Shown in pieces: positions 43,458 to 55,579 of a DNA stretch of 64,000 nucleotides (the first letter of the stretch is position 1; the number at the start of each line of letters is the position of its first letter). The position numbers and the translations under genes are program-made. This DNA comes from Phocoena phocoena. Taxonomy: Eukaryota; Chordata; Mammalia; Artiodactyla; Phocoenidae. The stretch spans positions 42,240,879 to 42,304,878 of the forward strand of contig NC_089238.1 in the NCBI RefSeq assembly GCF_963924675.1, read 5' to 3'. The notes below the pieces were generated by a model that made no database searches, was not told the DNA's origin, and was given only the letters and a program-made list of their open reading frames with translations.

Positions 43458-45904
43458 TAGTCTATAACATTCCAATTAAAAGCAGAAATTGTCAGAACAG
43501 ATAAAAATGCATGCTTCAACTATACTCTGTCTACAAGACACACAAGAAAAATTGATAGGAAATGAATGGAAAAAGATGTATCCTGTAAACAGTAAGCATA
43601 AGAAAGTTGAAGTGGCTAAATTAAGATCAAATAAAGTAAACTTCATGACGGAGACTATTATCAGAGATAAAAAGGGGAATCTCATAATAACAAATAGCAC
43701 CTGGAAGGTGTAGCAATCATACATAACAGAGTTTCAAAATGCATGAAGGAAAAACAGAATGACAGAATTCAAAGAAATACACAAATCTACTATCATAATT
43801 GGATATTTTAGCAGCTTCTCAGCAATTATAAAACAGCTTGACAAAAAATTAGTAAAGATATAGAAGATTTGAACAATACTATCAGCTATCTTGATCTAAT
43901 TGTTATTTGCAGAACAATGGATACAACAGAATGCACATTATCTTCAAGTGTCCCTGATACATTCACCAAGGTAGATTGTATGCTGAGCCATAAAACAAGT
44001 GCCAGCAAATCTAAAATGGCTAAAATTGTACAGAGAATGTTATCTGACCACAATGAAATTACAAATCAGTAATAATAGATGTAGACAACTCCAAATACTT
44101 GGAACTTAAACAGCACAGATCTAAATAATTAATCCAAACAACCTCAGAAGATATTATAAAATATTTTAACTGAATGATTATAAAAATAAGATATACCAAA
44201 CTGTGAGACAAAACAAAGCAATTCTTAGAGATATATTTATAGCTTTAAAACTGAACAGTAGAAAAAGGCTTAGGTTTCACTTTCAGAAACTAGAAAAAGA
44301 AGAGCAAAGTAAATCTAAAGTAAATGATAAGAAGGAAATAATAAAGAGGACAGAATTTATAAAAGAGAGAGCAGATAAGCAGTAAATAAATTTAACAAAC
44401 CCAAAAGTTGGTTATTTGAAAAGGTCAACAAAATAAACCCCTAGATGGACCAACAACTTTCCTCCCACCTCACACAAAAAGAGAAGACAAATAACCAACA
44501 TCAAAAATAAAAGAAAGGATATCACTACACATACTAAAGACATTAAAAGGCTAGTAACAGGATGTCATAAACAATTTTACGTTAATAAATTAAACCATGT
44601 AGATGAAATGGACAAATTCCTTGAAAATAACATCTTACCAAAAACTGACATAAGGTAAAATTGAAAATCTGAATATCCCTTTAGCTAGTAAATAAATTGA
44701 ATTCATTATCAAAAACCTTCCTGCAAAGGAAGCTCCATGCCCAGATTGTTAACTGGTGAATTCTATCAGATCTTAAAGAAAAAATATTACCAATGTAACA
44801 AAAACTCTTTCCGAAAATAGAGAAGAAAGAAATGCTTTACAATTTGTTTTGTGAGGCCAGTATAACTCTGACACCAAAACTTGCAAAGACATTGGAAAAG
44901 AAATTTAAGAAAGGGGGAAAGGGAGAGGGGGAGGAAGGGATCATAACCTGTGGGCTTTATCTCAGAAATGCAAGACTGGTCTAATATTGGAAAATCAATG
45001 TAATTCACCATATTAACAGAAAAGAGAGAAAAAAATATGAGCAGCTCAAGTAGTAAAAAAAATTTTTCAACATTTATTTATGACAAAAACTCTCAGCAAG
45101 TTAGGAATAGAAAATAATTTCATAAATCTGAAAAAGGGTATCTATGAAAAATCTAGAGCTAACATCATATTTAATGGTGAAATATTGAATGCTTTTCCCC
45201 TAAGATGAATAAGACAAGTATGTCTACTCTCACTTTTTGTATTCAGTATTGTATTGGAGATCCTAGTTACTGCTGTAAGACCAGAGACATAAAAAGTGGA
45301 AAGGAAGAAATGAAACTTCTATTTGCAGATAGTATGATTGCCTATATGGAAATACTAAGGAATCTACAACAGAACTAATAAATGGAATTAGCGACATCAC
45401 AGGATACATACAGTGTTATCATTTTAAAAATCAGTTGTATTTTAATATACCATCAGTAAACAATTGGAAAAATGAAATTTAAAACAACAATTCCATTTAC
45501 AATAGTATCAAAATCATAAAATGATTAAGAGTAAGCTTAATAAAAGACAAATCCTGCACACTGAAAGCTATAAATTATTGCTGAAAAAAATTCAAGAAGA
45601 CCTAATAAATGAAGCGATATACCACGTCATGGCTTGGAAGACCTGATATTGCTAATCTGTCAATTCTACCCATGTTGATATGGAGATTCAACAAAGTTTC
45701 TTTCATAATCCTAGAAGACTTCTTTTTAAAATGACAAGCTGATTCAAAAATTTATATGGAGAACCTAGAATATCCAAAGCAATACTAAAAGAAAAAGAAG
45801 ATGAAGCAAAAAGTTAGAAGGACTCATGCTACTTGATCTCAAGACTTACTGTAAAGCTATAGTAATCAAGACAGTGTGATTCTATCATAAGGATCAACAA
45901 ATAG

Positions 45905-46304
45905 GGTACTTCCCTTGTGGTCCAGTGGTAAAGAATCCTCCTTACAATGCAGGGGACAGGAGTTCGATCCCTGGTTGGGGAACTAAGATCCCACATGCAA
46001 GCGGGTCAACTAAGCCCACGTGCTACAACTACTGAGCTCTCGTGCCTCAACTAGAGAGCCTGTGTGCTGCAAACTACAGAGCCCACGCGCTCTGGAACCC
46101 ACACGCCACAGATACAGAGCCCATGCATCCTGGAGCCTGTGCACCACAACTAGAGAAGAGAAAACCCGCACGCCACAACTAGAGAGAAGGCCGCGCGGCA
46201 CAAAGATCCCACATGCCTCAACGAAGATCCCACGTGCTACAACTAAGACCCAACGCAGCCAAAAATAAATAAAATAAAATAATAAATAAATCTTTTAAAA
46301 AAAC
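45905..46304 (+). mobile_element. CHR-type SINE, long body
   Basis: GTACTTCCCTTGTGGTCCAG head, many CAACTAGAGA units, A-rich tail. TSD ggatcaacaaatag / ggatcaacaagtag at 45891-45904 and 46305-46318. Confidence 0.95.
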
Positions 46305-47139
46305 GGATCAACAAGTAGATTAATGGAACAGAATGGAGAGTTCAGAAATACACTTATAGGATGGTTTAATTTTTGACAGAGGTAAAGCAATCTAATAGAG
46401 AAAGGAGAGTCTTTTCAGTTAACGATGCTGGAACAACTGGATATCCATATTTTAAAAAAAGAACCTCAAACATTATCTTCTGTACTAAAATTAGTTTGAG
46501 ATGGAGCATGGACCTAAATATAGAAACTAAAACTATAAAGCTTCTGTAAGCAAACCTAGGAGAATATCTTTGTGACTTGGTGGTAAGAAAAGATTTTTTT
46601 TTTTAGACAGGAAAACGAATAAGCAGGCCATAGACTGGGAGACATTATTTATAAAGAAAGCATTTATCTGACAAAGGATTGGTATTTGGGACTTAGAAGG
46701 AACTCCTATAAGTCAAGAGCAAAAAAGACAAACAACCCAATAAAAAATGGCAAAAATTTGAATAGACATTTCACAAATGAAGCTAGATGAATGGCCAGTG
46801 GGCACTTGAAAATGTGCTCAATGTCATTAGTTATCAGAGAAATGCAAATCAAAACCACAGTAAGGTACCACTACACACCCACCAGAACAGCTTAAATGAA
46901 AAAGACGAACACCACCAAATGTTAGCAAGGGTGTTGAACAGTATAAACTTTCCTGTCTTGTTGGTAGGAGTGTAAAATCATACAACCACTTTGAAATGAA
47001 GGTCTGGCCGTTTCATATGAAACTAAACATATCCCTACGACCCAGCAATTTTGGTTTTAGGTTATTTACCCAAGAGAAATGAAAGCCTATGTCCACAAAA
47101 AGACTAGTATGAGAACGGTAATAACGTTTTTCTTTCTTT

Positions 47140-47457
47140 ATTTTTTTATAATGTTTTATTTCTTTTCTTTATTTTTAAATTTATTTATTTATTTTTGGAT
47201 GTGTTGGGTCTTCATTTCTGTGCGAGGGCTTTCTCTAGTTGCGGCGAGCGGGGGCCACTCTTCATCGTGGTGCGTGGGCCTCTCACTGTCGTGGCCACTC
47301 TTGTTGCGGAGCACAGGCTCCAGACACGCAGGCTCAGTAGTTGTGGCTCACGGGCCTAGTCGCTCCGCAGCATGTGGGATCTTCCCAGACCAGGGCTCGA
47401 ACTCGTGTCCCCTGCATTGGCAGGCAGATTCTCAACCACTGCACCACCAGGGAAGCC
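47140..47457 (-). mobile_element. CHR-type SINE with a hybrid body
   Basis: The 3' portion looks like the long-body type (TCTCTAGTTGCGGCGAGCGG). The middle reads like the short young type (GCCTCTCACTGTCGTGGCCA; GCTCCAGACACGCAGGCTCA). This may be a transitional or mosaic subfamily. TSD unclear. Confidence 0.9.
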
Positions 47458-48054
47458 CAGCATTTTTCCTTATAAAGCTCAAAACTGGAAACATCCCAGA
47501 TGTCAGTCAACAGGAGGATGGATAAACAAATTGTGGTGTATTCATGAGATGAAAAGGAACAAACTACTTATTCATGCAACACCATGAATGAATTTCAGAA
47601 ATATTATGCTGAGTGAAAGAAGCCTTAGGCAAAAGAGTACATACTGTGTGATTGCATTTATATGAAGTTCTAAAGGAGGCAAAAGTAATCTATGGTGAAA
47701 AAAAATGAGAACCCAGTGATGGTGCAGGAAAATTGGGAAGAGTCATGAGGGAACTTTCTAGACGACAATAATGTCTTAGATTTTGTTAGAGGTTTGGGTT
47801 ACACAGGTGCATGCATTTCACAAACTCACTGAATGATACTGTTAACATGAATACATTTCACTTTGTGCAAGTCTTCCCTCAAAGGAAAACCCATAAATAA
47901 GCAGTAAATTTTTGTCAATGATACATTTACTGAAATGCTAGGGAAAGTTCAACTTACTTTGAAATGCATCCAAAGTAATTCATATATAGGTGTTCACTAT
48001 ATAATTGTTTCGATTTCCTATGTTTGAAAATTTTCAAAATAAAAAGTTGGAAAA

Positions 48055-48755
48055 GAAAGTGTATACTAGATTTGTCCAAATATGTTTGTAACGACACTGT
48101 TTGCAGTGGCCCCCAAATAGAAATAACTTCTATGTCCATCAGTCGTTGAGGGGATAAATCAATTGCATTATAATCATTAAAATGGAAGCGTCTACAGCAA
48201 TGAAGATCTATAACTGTATGCAACAGTATGGTTGAGCCTCACAAATACAATGTTGAGTGAAAGAAGGCAGATACCGGAGCTTCCCTGGTGGTCCAGTGGG
48301 TACGACTCCACGTTCCCAGTGCAGGAGGCCCGGGTTCCATCCCTAATCAGGAAACTAGATCCCGCCTGCATGCTGCAACTAAGAGAGTTTGCATGCCACA
48401 ACTAAAGATCCCACATGCTGCAACGAAGATCCCGCATGCCACAACTAAGACCCGGCGCAGCCAAAATAAATAAGATGATAAATAAAAGTAAATAAATATT
48501 TAAAAAAGGAAAGAAGGCAGATACTAAAAGGCACGACCCACTTTAATAATATACAAAAACAGGTAAAACTAGTCCATGTTGTTCAAAGTCAGGATAGTGA
48601 TTGCCCTGGGGTGGAGTCATGATTGGAAAAGAACACGAGGGCTGGAGTGCTTGACTTGAGTGCTGGTTATATGGGTGCGTGAAAAGTTATCAAGTGGTAC
48701 ACATTTCTCTCTATATCTATTACTACTTCGGTAAAAAAGTTCCAGAAAAAAATGA
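48055..48755 (+). mobile_element. Old L1 3' end split by a SINE
   Basis: 'tgtttgcagtggcccccaaa', 'tgtccatcagtcgttgaggg', 'acaatgttgagtgaaagaag', 'ttgccctggggtggagtcat' and 'cttgagtgctggttatatgg'. The SINE at 48275-48508 interrupts it. Confidence 0.75.
48275..48508 (+). mobile_element. CHR-type SINE, intermediate body
   Basis: AGCTTCCCTGGTGGTCCAGT head and repeated AAGATCCC.CATG..GCAAC units. A perfect 16-bp TSD, gaaagaaggcagatac, at 48259-48274 and 48509-48524. Confidence 0.95.
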
Positions 48756-48759
48756 ATGT

Positions 48760-49480
48760 TAGACCTCACTCCTCTTAAAACTGGCTGCTCAGCCCCACCC
48801 CACCCCTAGGAATTCATTGCCAGCCATCTTTCTCCCATCTCTCTTCTCTCAGTTCCCAGGCTCTGACACGCCTGTCTCCCTTACCTGCCAGGGAAAAACT
48901 CAGTGCAGAGGAATTTAGTTCTCTACATCTACCTTATTCTAGGCTCCAGAATGGAGCGAACTAGAAAAGGCTCATTAATGACTTACCTAAACCAAGGAGC
49001 CATGCAGCCCCAAGATAAATTCCTTTGCTTCCTGGTAGCAACAACAACAAAATTGCTGCAGGCGTCCTTTACAAGCAAAATTGTCTTCCCCTTACACAGG
49101 TGTCTGCATCTTCCTTTTCTGCCACCTTCACTTTATCCCTCATACCCCTTCTTTTTAAAGCGAGACAGCAGCTTACTCCCTTCACCAAATCTGTGAAGCA
49201 GTGACTTGCCTCAGAAATTGTTCTGATATTTCAGCTCAGGCCCAAGATTCCCTTGACTGGTGAGTCAACCCCTAGACCCCAGCAAAGTCAGAGGTGGGGT
49301 TAGGAGTGGGGATGCACAACAGGGGGAAGGGGAGGAGAGGCATGGGGGGAGGGGAGTAGGGTACAGAAGCACATTGGGGGGCAAATCAATCTCTGCTTCT
49401 TCCACCCTTGTGATTGGTTGAGATGTCTAAATGAATACACATCTAAACGAAACAAGAAGACTGTTTAATTAAACATTTCT
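48760..49480. other. Single-copy DNA with a G-rich stretch
   Basis: G-runs at 49321-49364 meet the usual quadruplex rule. No exon seen. Confidence 0.5.
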
Positions 49481-49489
49481 TCTTTTGAT

Positions 49490-51140
49490 CAATGGGTGAA
49501 TTTTCAGTCCTCTTGCTATTTGACCCATCAGAAGTGTCTGACAGTTGATTTTTCCCTCTTCCTTGAAAGACCCTTCCAGGTGGCTTCTTATCTCCCTGTC
49601 TGTTCCTTCTTGGTCTCCTGCTGGTTCCTCTTCATCTCTTTGACCTCTAAATGTTTAAGCGCCCTGGGGCATGGTCCTTACACCCCACCTCTTTAGTTAC
49701 TTTCACTCTCCGTGATTTCTCTCAATTTTATAATCTTTTTTTTTTGGCTGCTTTGGGTCTTCGTTGCTGCACGCGGGCTTTCTCTAGTTGCGGCGAGCGG
49801 GGGCTCCTCTTCGTTGCGGTGCGCGGGCTTCTCATTGCGGTGGCTTCTCTTGTTGCGGAGCACCGGCTCTAGGCGCTCAGGTTTTAGTAGTTGTGGCACG
49901 TGGGCTCAGTAGTTGTGGCTCATGGGCTCTAGAGCGCAGGCTCAGTAGTTGTGGCGCATGGGCTTAGTTGCTCCGCGGCACGTGGGATCTTCCCGGACCA
50001 GGGCTCGAACCCGTGTCCCCCGCATTGGCAGGCAGATTCTTAACCACTGCGCCACCAGGGAAGCCTGATTTCACTCAATTTTGTGGCTTAAAAAATACCA
50101 CCCACACCCTAATGACTTCCACATTTGTGTTTCTAGCCAAATCTCTTCCCCTGAACTCCAGAACTGTTTATTTAACTACCTGCTCACCTAGATCTCTAAT
50201 AGGCATCTCATATTTATCATATCCAATACTGAGCTCCTGATTTCCCTCCTCCAAACCTGTTCCTCCCACAGTGAGCTCAGTAAATGGCAACTGCATTCTT
50301 CCAGATGCTCGGTCCAAAAACTTGGGTGTCATTCCTGACTCCTCTCTTTCTCTCACCTCCCACCTCCCATCTGTCAGGAAATCCTGCTGACTTCACTGCA
50401 GAATACATCCAGACTCTGACTGCTCTCACTGCCTTCGCTCCCTCCATCTGAGCCACCATCATTTCTCACTTGGATTATCAACAGCCTCCCAACCTCATCC
50501 CCCCTTCAGCCTGATCTCAACACAGCAGCCAGGGTGATACTATTAAAATGCACGTCTGCTCGAAACCCTCCAATGGCTTCCTGATTCACTCGGAGTGCGT
50601 GCCAGCATCCCTATAATGACCTGCAAGGCTCTGCACAGCCTGGCCTCCTCTTTTTTACCTCTCTCTCCTCATTTCCCACTGCTCTTTGCCTTCACTGGTT
50701 CTAGTCCAGCCACACTGGCCTCCTTGCCATTTCCCAAACACCCCAGCCACACTCCTGCCTCTGTGCCTTTGCACTTGCCCTTCCCTCTGTTTCAAATGCC
50801 CTTCCCCCTCCACGACTCATTCTCTTGTCTATTAGAGCTTAAGTCTGGTATCCCTTTCTCAGTAAGGCCTGCCCTGGCCACCCTGCTTAAAATTGTACAT
50901 TTTCTCACGTCTTCTCTCTCTCTCCTTTCTCTGCCTTATTTGCCTCGCTAGCACTTCTTGCCATCTAATATACATATATTTTCATGTATTTATATTTTTA
51001 GAATGTGTCTCTCCCCACTGGAATGTAAAGTCCATGAGGGCAGGGATTTTTATCTGTTTTGTTTACTGCTGAGTCTCCTGGAACAGTGCCTGGTCTGTGT
51101 AGGTGTTCAGTATTTGTTGCATGAGTGAATGGTTCCTTCA
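49490..51140 (+). mobile_element. L2 LINE, reverse-transcriptase 3' half, interrupted by a SINE
   Basis: A long sense L2: 'ctttgacctctaaatgttta', 'gaactccagaactgtttatt', 'ctcatatttatcatatccaa', 'caaaaacttgggtgtcattc', 'caacacagcagccagggtga', 'aaaccctccaatggcttcct', 'cagccacactggcctccttg', 'gcctttgcacttgcccttcc' and 'gaacagtgcctggtctgtgt'. At about 50100 the YADD catalytic box has decayed (bases cctaatgac where gctgatgac is expected). The 118-codon frame at 50595-50951 is its readable remnant. SINE at 49730-50065. Confidence 0.8.
49730..50065 (-). mobile_element. CHR-type SINE, long body
   Basis: Antisense copy with T-run, TTCGTTGCTGCACGCGGGCT to CCACCAGGGAAGCC. TSD tgatttctctcaatttt / tgatttcactcaatttt at 49713-49729 and 50066-50082. 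It splits the L2 near its YADD region. Confidence 0.95.
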
Positions 51141-51289
51141 GAATGGCCTGAGAGGTTCTAACAGGTAAGAGGAGGTCAGTCAGTTGAGGGAAGACCAGAG
51201 AGGCCTGAAGATACCTGGGAGGGGGTGGAATTTTCTTCAGTCTTTGAAGAATGGGGAGTCCTTTGAAAAGTAAGAAGAAAGAGAGAAAC

Positions 51290-51449
51290 CTTATCATAGT
51301 GAGTAAGAACTTGGTTTTGGAGTCAGCTGCTATGGGTTCAAGTCCTGCGTTGGTCAGTTACTAGCTGTAGACAAGCCTCCTAATTTCTCTGGGTGTCAGT
51401 TTCTACATCTATAAAGTAGAGATAACCATAGCATCAACATCATAGGGTT
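51290..51449 (+). mobile_element. MIR SINE, 5' part, cut by a SINE
   Basis: 'ttggttttggagtcagctgc', 'tatgggttcaagtcctgcgt', 'cagtttctacatctataaag' match MIR. The tail appears to resume after 51840 (ctaatgaaataacatacaaa). Confidence 0.8.
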
Positions 51450-51836
51450 TTTTGTTTGTTTTGTTTTTGTTAATTTATTTATTTTATATATTTGTTTTTG
51501 GCTGTGTTGGGTCTCTGTTGCTGTGCACGGGCTTTCTCTAGTTGTGGTGCGTGGGGGCTACTCTTCATTGCGGTGCGCAGGCTTCTCATTGCTCTGCAAC
51601 AAGAGAAGCCACAGGCTCTAGGTGTGTGGGCTTCAGTAGTTGTGGCACGCAGGCTCAGTAGTTGTGGCATGCAGGCTCAGTAGTTGTGGCTCGCGGGCTC
51701 TAGAGTGCAGGCTCAGTAGTTGTGGCACACGGGCTTAGTTGCTCCTTGGCATGTGGGATCTTCCTGGACCAGGGCTCGAACCCGTACCCCACATTGGCAG
51801 GCGGATTCTTAACCACTGTGCTACCAGGGAAGCCAC
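51450..51836 (-). mobile_element. CHR-type SINE, long body, carrying a 22-bp inversion
   Basis: Antisense copy from GGCTGTGTTGGGTCTCTGTT to GCTACCAGGGAAGCC. TSD tcatagggttttttgt / tcatagggctttttgt. Bases 51591-51612 are the reverse complement of what every other long copy has at that point. Confidence 0.94.
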
Positions 51837-51939
51837 CCTCATAGGGCTTTTTGTGTGTGTGGGGGGGTTGTTTGTTTTGCTTGTTTGTTTTTAAGAACTA
51901 ATGAAATAACATACAAATGATATTTAGTGAGGGTAGGAT

Positions 51940-52925
51940 ACTTAGGAAGACTTGGCTCAAAAATTGCTGGCTGTTATTATTGTGAAGAGATACCTATAAA
52001 CTAAGACATCATGTTGAAGGCATTATGGAGCATCTCAAATGGGACAGAGAGATGGAGCTATAGCTGGGCTTGACTTTTAAACTCAAGAGGAACAACCCCA
52101 AATGTGTACAACAGCTTCTTCCTCAGAACTGTCTGTCCCTGGACTCAACCAGCTGAGCTGAACCTAACTCCTGTCCTGCGTTGATTAAGTTGGCCCTGCT
52201 TACAAACAAAAAGGGAATCAGAATTAGGCACAAATGTGGTGTGAGGCCTCTACTGGGGACCAAGCAGCTCCCAGACGCCTGTCGCTGATGCAATCAGAGC
52301 AAAGAGAAATGATTCACTTTGGTCCTGCCATCGACCTCAGGATTTTGGCCAAGTGCAGGTTTGGGGGTTGGTTCATGGATTATTTTTTCCCTTCCTGAGT
52401 AGAAAGAGTAACTTTGTGTTTCAAAAAGGTACTTTCATTATACAGAGAAATTCTGTGGTGAGGGCTCCCTGGGCTCGGTTTGGGATGAACCACCTTTGCT
52501 TATGTCTGGGGAGAGAATAAAATCTAGTGCCCCTATTTTTTTTCCCTCCCACCCAGTAAAGACACAGAGCTGAAAGGTGTCTTTCAGAAAACCTGGAGAC
52601 GAGAGAGTTGACTTGTAGGTAAAAGGAAGCTGTACAGGAGGCTGCCAGAGAGAAGTGGCTTCTTGTTTGTTAGCGTGGGTTTGTGGTGAGGAGGTCGGTG
52701 AAGCCCTCCCCCCAGAGTATCTGGGACTAAACAGAACAAATGAAACCTCTATTTGTTGGTCTCTACCTTGGATTTAGATGATGCTTTATGGCCAGGGTTA
52801 TTGGGATCAACTGAAACCCAGGCTGGTGTTTATTCCTGGGATTGCAAAGACAAATACCTCTCTGTCCTTCCATCTTCCAGGCCAAGAGGGCAGGAGACAC
52901 TTTCAGTCAAGCAGCCAGGCAGTGA
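51940..52925. other. Single-copy intergenic DNA
   Basis: No repeat or exon recognised across about 1 kb. Confidence 0.5.
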
Positions 52926-52929
52926 AGAA

Positions 52930-53500
52930 TTATTTTTGAGGTGCCCACGGTGTCCCCAATGCTGAGCCACATAAATATAAATAGAAAAAGTACAAAATTG
53001 AGGCTCCAGCCCTCAGGGCACGTAAAATCCAGTTAGCAGGAGGAGGCATGGTGGGCAAAACAAACTCCGAGCAACTGAACTGACAGTAGTGTGAGGTACT
53101 AAGAATTAATCTTACAAGAGGTAAGAGAAGAGGGAGATGAGTGGGAGAAGGCTTCAGAGAGAGTGTTCACAAGACCAGAAGCACCATGGTGACAGCAAGC
53201 CTATGTGTTCTGTTCTCTGCTGTAGTCTGGCACTGAGCGTAATGCCTGATACAGAGTGGGCATTCAGTAAATAGTAAAGGAAAGGAATGAAGAAGGAGGG
53301 GCTGATATTAGGAGGATTAAATAGGTGAGGAAGAGGGAGGAGGGCATTCCAGCATGAGGAAAGGCCCAGAAAATGAGTCAGATGTCTTGGTGAGACCGGT
53401 TTAACCACAGTGAAGGGTGTGTAGTGAGGAGTAGTGGGAAATAAGGTTAGATATGGGGCCAGACGGGGGAAGGCTGGAAAACCAGGCAGAAAAATGTAGA
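52930..53500 (-). mobile_element. Decayed L2 LINE, antisense
   Basis: 'ggctccagccctcagggcac', 'ggcattccagcatgaggaaa', 'ggttagatatggggccagac' resemble reverse-complement L2. An L2/MIR3-like end in sense ('taatgcctgatacagagtgg') lies inside at about 53225-53290. Confidence 0.45.
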
Positions 53501-53519
53501 GGAGGTCACGTCAAGCTTT

Positions 53520-54305
53520 TATTGAACGTGGACCATTTGCTAGGTTCCGAGGCAAGGGAAGGTGGTGAAAATATAAAGAGGAATTAAGAGGCATCACCAT
53601 CTGTAGGGGATGGGCAGAATGGCTGCACTTTATTGTAATAACTGTGCAAATGATGGTATGGAAGAAATCTTTTGATGCTCTAATCACAGTTGGTTGGGAT
53701 GCAAGAAACTGAGACCGTGTCAAACTCGCTCAAATTAATTGAATATCTATTGAAAGGTGTACCAGACATCCAAGGCTAGGAAGTAGAGTTGAAAAGGGAA
53801 ACCAGGAGGCTTGATCTGGTAAATTGAGCTAGTTCTTCTCCCTTCCTTTCCGCCTGCAATGCCTCCTGGATTGTCTCTACCACTTTCTCCATGCGCAGCT
53901 CCCTTCCCTTGCTTCTCTCTCTTGCTAGGATTGCTAGGATTTTACTCGGGCTCAAGCTTCACACCTAACACCACAGTACCCTTTCACTCCAGGGCCAGTC
54001 ATCCTTATCAGCTCTCTGAGCCTTTTAGGTCAGAACATCAAGGGAAGAGAAGCTAATTGGCTCAGCTCAGCCTATGGATGGGTACCCTGGGTCAGGTGAT
54101 CCCTCAAAACCAATCAACTGTGGTCAGGAGGCAAAGTATGTGATTAAAACTTGACTAAGCCTACCAAGACCTGCAGATAAAGGAGGATTCCAAAGAAGGC
54201 ATGTGAACCAGGAGGCAATAATAGGTTAAAAATACAGGGAGAAAATCAACTCACTTCGTAGGGGTGGTAAACGGAGAAGGCTATCAGACTTAAGCAAGGC
54301 CTGAT
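53520..54305. other. Single-copy intergenic DNA
   Basis: Nothing recognised. Confidence 0.45.
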
Positions 54306-54321
54306 TTAAAGGTCTGATTTA

Positions 54322-54519
54322 GGGCTTCCCTGGTGGCGCAGTGGTTGAGAGTCTGCCTGCCGATGCAGGGGACACGGGTTCGTGCCCCGGTCCAGGAAGA
54401 TCCCACATGCCGCGGAGCTGCTGGGCCCGTGAGCCTTGGCCACTGAGCCTGTGCTCCGCAACGGGAGAGACCACAACAGTGAGAGGGCCGCGTACCGCAA
54501 AATAAATAAATAAATAAAT
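54322..54519 (+). mobile_element. CHR-type SINE (short, young type) with a small internal deletion
   Basis: GGGCTTCCCTGGTGGCGCAG head and (AAAT)n tail. A perfect 14-bp TSD, aaaggtctgattta, at 54308-54321 and 54520-54533. It lacks 15 bases present in sibling copies, between two GAGCCTG(C/T)G motifs. Confidence 0.95.
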
Positions 54520-54534
54520 AAAGGTCTGATTTAG

Positions 54535-55262
54535 TCTTAGGGGAAAAAAGACACCCCAGCTGTGGATGAAAGCAGCATTTTAGAGCGTTTAGGCTGGCTG
54601 TGGTCCACAGGACTTTTCCAAAAGTTGAGAGAATGAAGGGACCCAGACCATCAAGAAAGCTTTTGCCTAATCCAGAATGGAGCAATTTAGAAACAGGGAT
54701 TTAAAAAAATGTAGCCTGAAGTTTTTTAAGGGCAGAGTCTGCTTCTCATTTAATTGCTCTAACCCTGGCCTCATGGTTAAGCTCAAAGTAGAAATTCACC
54801 ACACATTTGTTGGACTGAATAGAATTCCACTAAAACCCAAACAAGGAACACATTGCTATTTGTATTCTGTTCAAGTCGGAGCCGGGACGAGGAACACAAA
54901 ACAAAACAAAAATCAAAATATGATTTTTTCTGATTCCTGATTCAGGGCTTGGGTCACTGGATAAAGACTTGATGAGAAGCAAGAATGCAGCAGAAGGAGA
55001 GTCTGGGCCAAGGTGCCTGGCAGAGGGCTAGATGAACAGATAGCCTGTGCCCAGTGGCTCAGCGGCAGATCAAAGCTGGCTTCCCCAGCACAGGCAGCAA
55101 GCATGGCAGGAATCTGGGGGACCTCTCACCCAGTCCCCCATCCACACTCACAGATGGAAAGCCTCACCGTTAGTGGTCACACCTTTGAACAGCGCCAGCA
55201 CACAGGTGTTTGTGACAAAAATTTTATAGTCTAGTAGGTAGCTGTCTCCAGATAGGCAGCTG
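54535..55262. other. Single-copy intergenic DNA
   Basis: Nothing recognised. Confidence 0.45.
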
Positions 55263-55264
55263 TG

Positions 55265-55500
55265 ATACAACTGGGCCATGTGATTCCTGGCCTGACCCCC
55301 TGGGTTCGCAGCACAGGTCTGCCACTTGGGCAACTTGCTTAACTACTTAACTACTTTGTGTCTCAGTTTCCTCATTTGTAAAACAGGAATAATAACCCCT
55401 CTTAGAGTGTCAATGAGGAGATTAAATGAGAGAATATATGCAAAAACAATTAAAACAGTACCTGGCACATAGTAAACAATCATTATTACCTTAATTGGTA
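55265..55500 (+). mobile_element. MIR SINE
   Basis: 'gacccctgggttcgcagca'-like 5' part, 'tgtctcagtttcctcatttg', 'taaaacaggaataataaccc', 'gagattaaatgagagaatat' and 'acagtacctggcacatagta'. Confidence 0.9.
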
Positions 55501-55579
55501 GCAAAACACTAGTCTGCAGAGAGGAGCTTTCCAGACTGGAGTGTCCTGGAGATCATTTAAACCCACAGAGAGCAACCTG

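Larger units (their letters stand above)
41750..48050 (+). mobile_element. Old, nearly complete L1 ORF2 and 3' end, split by four insertions
   Basis: In order in sense: 'gataattcattgccagcaaa' (between ORFs), 'caatgattacattaaaagtt', 'tactctgtctacaagacaca', 'ccaaggtagattgtatgctg', 'gaggccagtataactctgac', 'gaaatgcaagactggtctaa', 'gagaaatgcaaatcaaaacc', 'acgacccagcaattttggtt' and 3'UTR phrases to about 48050. Many stops and frameshifts. Interrupted by an antisense L1 (42125-42880) and three SINEs (43100, 45905, 47140). The edges are approximate, and the 3' 200 bases may belong to a separate L1. Confidence 0.78.

Noticed and set aside
43484..46900. A chain of moderate frames that might be a reverse-transcriptase gene
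   Set aside because: It is old L1 ORF2 with many stops and frameshifts and nested insertions; not a functional gene.
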